Positions 5,431 through 7,539 of a stretch of 7,539 nt of DNA are shown one piece after another. The stretch's first letter is position 1. Every line of letters begins with the position of its first letter. This DNA is from Caldifarciminota bacterium (GTDB taxonomy: Bacteria; Hydrothermota; Hydrothermia; S141-80): the NCBI GenBank assembly GCA_015490255.1, contig WFYF01000181.1, positions 1 through 7,539 of the forward strand, given 5' to 3'. The position numbers and the translations under genes are program-made. A model generated the notes under the pieces. It was not told where the DNA came from and made no database searches. It saw only the letters and a list, made by a program, of their open reading frames with translations.

Positions 5431-7539
5431 ACACGCTTCTCCCTTCGGTATATCGGGCCGGATTCAAATAGGCGATCTCAAACGCACGGGGAGGCAGAGG
5501 ATCCCCGGGCTCATAGGGCTTGCCGGTGAGGGGGTTCACGTAATAGGCGTTCCGCCAGTTGAAGAGGTTCCGCACCTCCAGCCGGATCCGGAGATCCCGT
5601 CCGGACACCCGGAAATCCCGGGATAGGGTGAGGTCCACCCGCTTCCAGGGTGGACCAACCCGGCTATACCGCTCACCCCGGTTACCCAGGGAGTCCACCG
5701 GTGTGTAGCGCCGGCCGGCCATGAAGGAGACGGAAAGTGCGGCATAAAAACGGTCGGGGAGGAAGGCGATCCGCTCTCCCTCCTGCGTGCGATAGGCCAC
5801 GTGGGCATAAAGCTTCCAGGGCCGGTCCCAGCGGAGAAACTCTTCCCGCAGGGTCCGTTCCTGGGGACGGAAAAGGGCGTCTTCCGCCGTGGACGAGCGC
5901 CCTTTGGCCTGAGAGACGGTGGCTTCCAGGCGATAGGACAGATGGGGATCAAACCGGCGGGACAGGGCAAGTTCCAGCCCGAGGGAGCGGGCATAATCGC
6001 TGTTCACATACATCCAGAAGGAGGGGTTGGGAGGAATCCCGGGCACCCGGATGGCGGTGGGATAGTTGAAGATGTCCTTGGCATAGGCGTTCACCTCCAG
6101 CACCGAATAGGCGTCCAGCGCGTGCTGGAACCCCGCTTCATACGCCACGGTCAGGGTGGGTCGGAGCGCAGGGTTGCCAAACAGCTCATAGGAGGAGGTG
6201 GTGCGATCCCCCAGGCGGGTATAGACGTATTTCAGATCCGGAAGCTGGGAGAACCGGCCATAGGAGAAAAAGAACTTGTCCCGGTCGCTGATGGGGAAGG
6301 ACACCCCGAAACGGGGGGAGAGATACAGACGGACCCGCTGACCGCCGATCTCGGGGACTTCTTTCAGGAACTGTTCAAACTGGGAACGGACAAAGGGATG
6401 AAGCCCGGGATCCTGCAGGCGCCGGACCACCGCGTCTTCCAGAAACCGTCCCGGAGCCCAGCCGTCCAGACGGAGTCCCACGTGGGCCACCATCCCGGCG
6501 AAATGAATGCGATCCTGCACATAGACTGCCCCGGTGTAGGTGTGAACGTTAAACAGGTCGTGGTTCAGCCCCAGTCCCTCGGGATCGTAATACCAGGGAT
6601 ACTGGATGTCCAGCCACTGCAGGTTCATCCAGTCCAGCTGGAGACCGGTTTTGAACTGGTGGATGGACGAGAAAAACCAGGTCCAGTCAAGCTTTCCCGT
6701 AAAGGTTTCGGAAAAGTGATCGTGCCAGAAAGGAGCGTCTCCCGTGTCCCAGAACCATCCGTCTCCGCCTTCTCCCCCCTCAATGTTGTCCACCACATCG
6801 TCAAAGGGCCGGTATTCCGTCCAGTGCTTTCCGTCCACATCCAGACGAAGGTGGGAAAAAAACCGGGAAAACCGGAGTTCGGTGAGGGATCGGGAGGTGA
6901 TCCGGTAGATGCCCAGTATGGTGGACACGCCTTCCCGGTTGAACACGGGATAGCCTTCCAGGTGATACATATAACGATAGGGGAAGCGATAGGCAAAGGG
7001 ATAGTCATAGCGGGAATATTCATACCCCTGAGACACCTCGCCGGTGTAGGTGTGGGTGAGGGAAAACTTCCAGCGGGCGGTGGGGTGCCAGGTGACCTTC
7101 CCCACCAGGGAAAAGGTGTTTTCCGCAAAGGGGAAGGTCCGCCCAAACAGGCTGCTTTTCAGATTGTCCCGGTATGGCAGATACGTGTTGTTCCCTTCCA
7201 GACGGAGGGCGGAGAAAAAGGTCAGGTTTCGCACGGGAAGGGGACCTTCCAGAGAAAAGTCCATCAGATGGTTGCGTTTGTATACCCACAGCAAAGGTGA
7301 GTCGGTTCGCAGACGCAGCCTCCCGGAGAGCCGATCGCCTCCTTCCCGGATGTTCAGGCGGATCACCCCGGACATGGCGTTGCCGTATTCAGCCTGATAG
7401 CCGCTGATCAGAGCCTCCAGCTCCTCAAGGGCCGATGTGGGAAGCTCCAGGGTGAGGGCCGAACCGGAAAGGGGGTCCCGCACCGGAATGCCGTCCACCA
7501 CCAGGGCCACCTCGTTGCCCCGCCCGCCCCGGATATGGA
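5405..7539 (-). CDS. TonB-dependent receptor, 5' end outside the window
   Basis: 710 residues of a receptor are visible, with no start: the frame is open at the window edge (HIRGGRGNEV...). The visible part opens in the plug domain with the motif IRGGRGNEVALVVDGIPVRD and the following ALEELEALISGYQAEYGNAM, SGVIRLNIREGG. About 640 residues of alternating aromatic strands follow, making the 22-strand barrel. LYLSPRFGVSFPISDRDKFF and FSYGRFSQLPDLKYVY are typical of Oar/CarboxypepD-type receptors. The protein ends SVYVEASIRF, with the terminal Phe that marks outer-membrane barrels for BAM insertion. The signal peptide, the likely regulatory carboxypeptidase-like domain, the TonB box and half the plug lie off the window. 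Such receptors import siderophores, oligosaccharides or peptides using TonB energy, or act in export in this lineage; the substrate cannot be read here. This is the first of the visible operon genes and overlaps the next by 26 bp. Confidence 0.9.
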   Translation of the reverse strand, partial: HIRGGRGNEVALVVDGIPVRDPLSGSALTLELPTSALEELEALISGYQAEYGNAMSGVIRLNIREGGDRLSGRLRLRTDSPLLWVYKRNHLMDFSLEGPLPVRNLTFFSALRLEGNNTYLPYRDNLKSSLFGRTFPFAENTFSLVGKVTWHPTARWKFSLTHTYTGEVSQGYEYSRYDYPFAYRFPYRYMYHLEGYPVFNREGVSTILGIYRITSRSLTELRFSRFFSHLRLDVDGKHWTEYRPFDDVVDNIEGGEGGDGWFWDTGDAPFWHDHFSETFTGKLDWTWFFSSIHQFKTGLQLDWMNLQWLDIQYPWYYDPEGLGLNHDLFNVHTYTGAVYVQDRIHFAGMVAHVGLRLDGWAPGRFLEDAVVRRLQDPGLHPFVRSQFEQFLKEVPEIGGQRVRLYLSPRFGVSFPISDRDKFFFSYGRFSQLPDLKYVYTRLGDRTTSSYELFGNPALRPTLTVAYEAGFQHALDAYSVLEVNAYAKDIFNYPTAIRVPGIPPNPSFWMYVNSDYARSLGLELALSRRFDPHLSYRLEATVSQAKGRSSTAEDALFRPQERTLREEFLRWDRPWKLYAHVAYRTQEGERIAFLPDRFYAALSVSFMAGRRYTPVDSLGNRGERYSRVGPPWKRVDLTLSRDFRVSGRDLRIRLEVRNLFNWRNAYYVNPLTGKPYEPGDPLPPRAFEIAYLNPARYTEGRSVYVEASIRF

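Noticed and set aside
5801..7300. Long plus-strand open frame (499 codons) antisense to the TonB receptor
   Set aside because: Gly/His/Val/Pro-rich with no domain pattern; an expected shadow of a high-GC gene on the other strand. The same applies to 4510-5529 and 2236-3015.

Overview
The window holds two convergent gene blocks that differ in character. No rRNA, tRNA, CRISPR array or transposase gene was found. Every family call is from reading the translations by eye; no database search was possible.

Plus strand, 1-1350: a compact operon read as toxin, antitoxin, chaperone, which matches a TAC (toxin-antitoxin-chaperone) module of the type described for Mycobacterium tuberculosis HigB1-HigA1-Rv1957. 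It has a sigma70-like promoter (19-47) and a dyad operator over the start site (43-66). These are followed by a RelE/HigB-like toxin frame (61-474) broken by one in-frame TAG at 241-243, an XRE/HigA-like antitoxin with a long C-terminal tail (456-896), and a SecB-like chaperone (868-1350). The genes overlap by 19 and 29 bp. The tail of the antitoxin is where a chaperone-addiction (ChAD) segment would be expected. The first 300 bases are about 47% GC by hand count, whereas sampled lines of the minus-strand block are about 55-70%, so the module may have been acquired.

Minus strand, 7539 down to 1534: a tightly overlapped envelope operon. In transcription order it contains a TonB-dependent receptor (its 5' end lies outside the window), a PorV/PorQ-like outer-membrane protein, a beta-propeller-like lipoprotein, a 55-codon frame carrying the Walker A start of an AAA/SMC-like ATPase that ends abruptly, and a secreted protein with a signal peptide, an FN3-like region and a type IX secretion (T9SS)-like C-terminal domain. 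Junction overlaps are 26, 4, 4 and 4 bp. A 12-bp hairpin at 1484-1514, just past the last stop codon, may end this transcript.

The PorV-like protein, the T9SS-like sorting domain and the Oar-like TonB receptor point to a Gram-negative member of the FCB group or an allied candidate phylum (Ignavibacteria, KSB1, Calditrichota or similar) with fairly high GC. The rank below that cannot be decided here. The two points most worth following are the TAC module with its interrupted toxin, and the ATPase remnant held between two ATGA overlaps.
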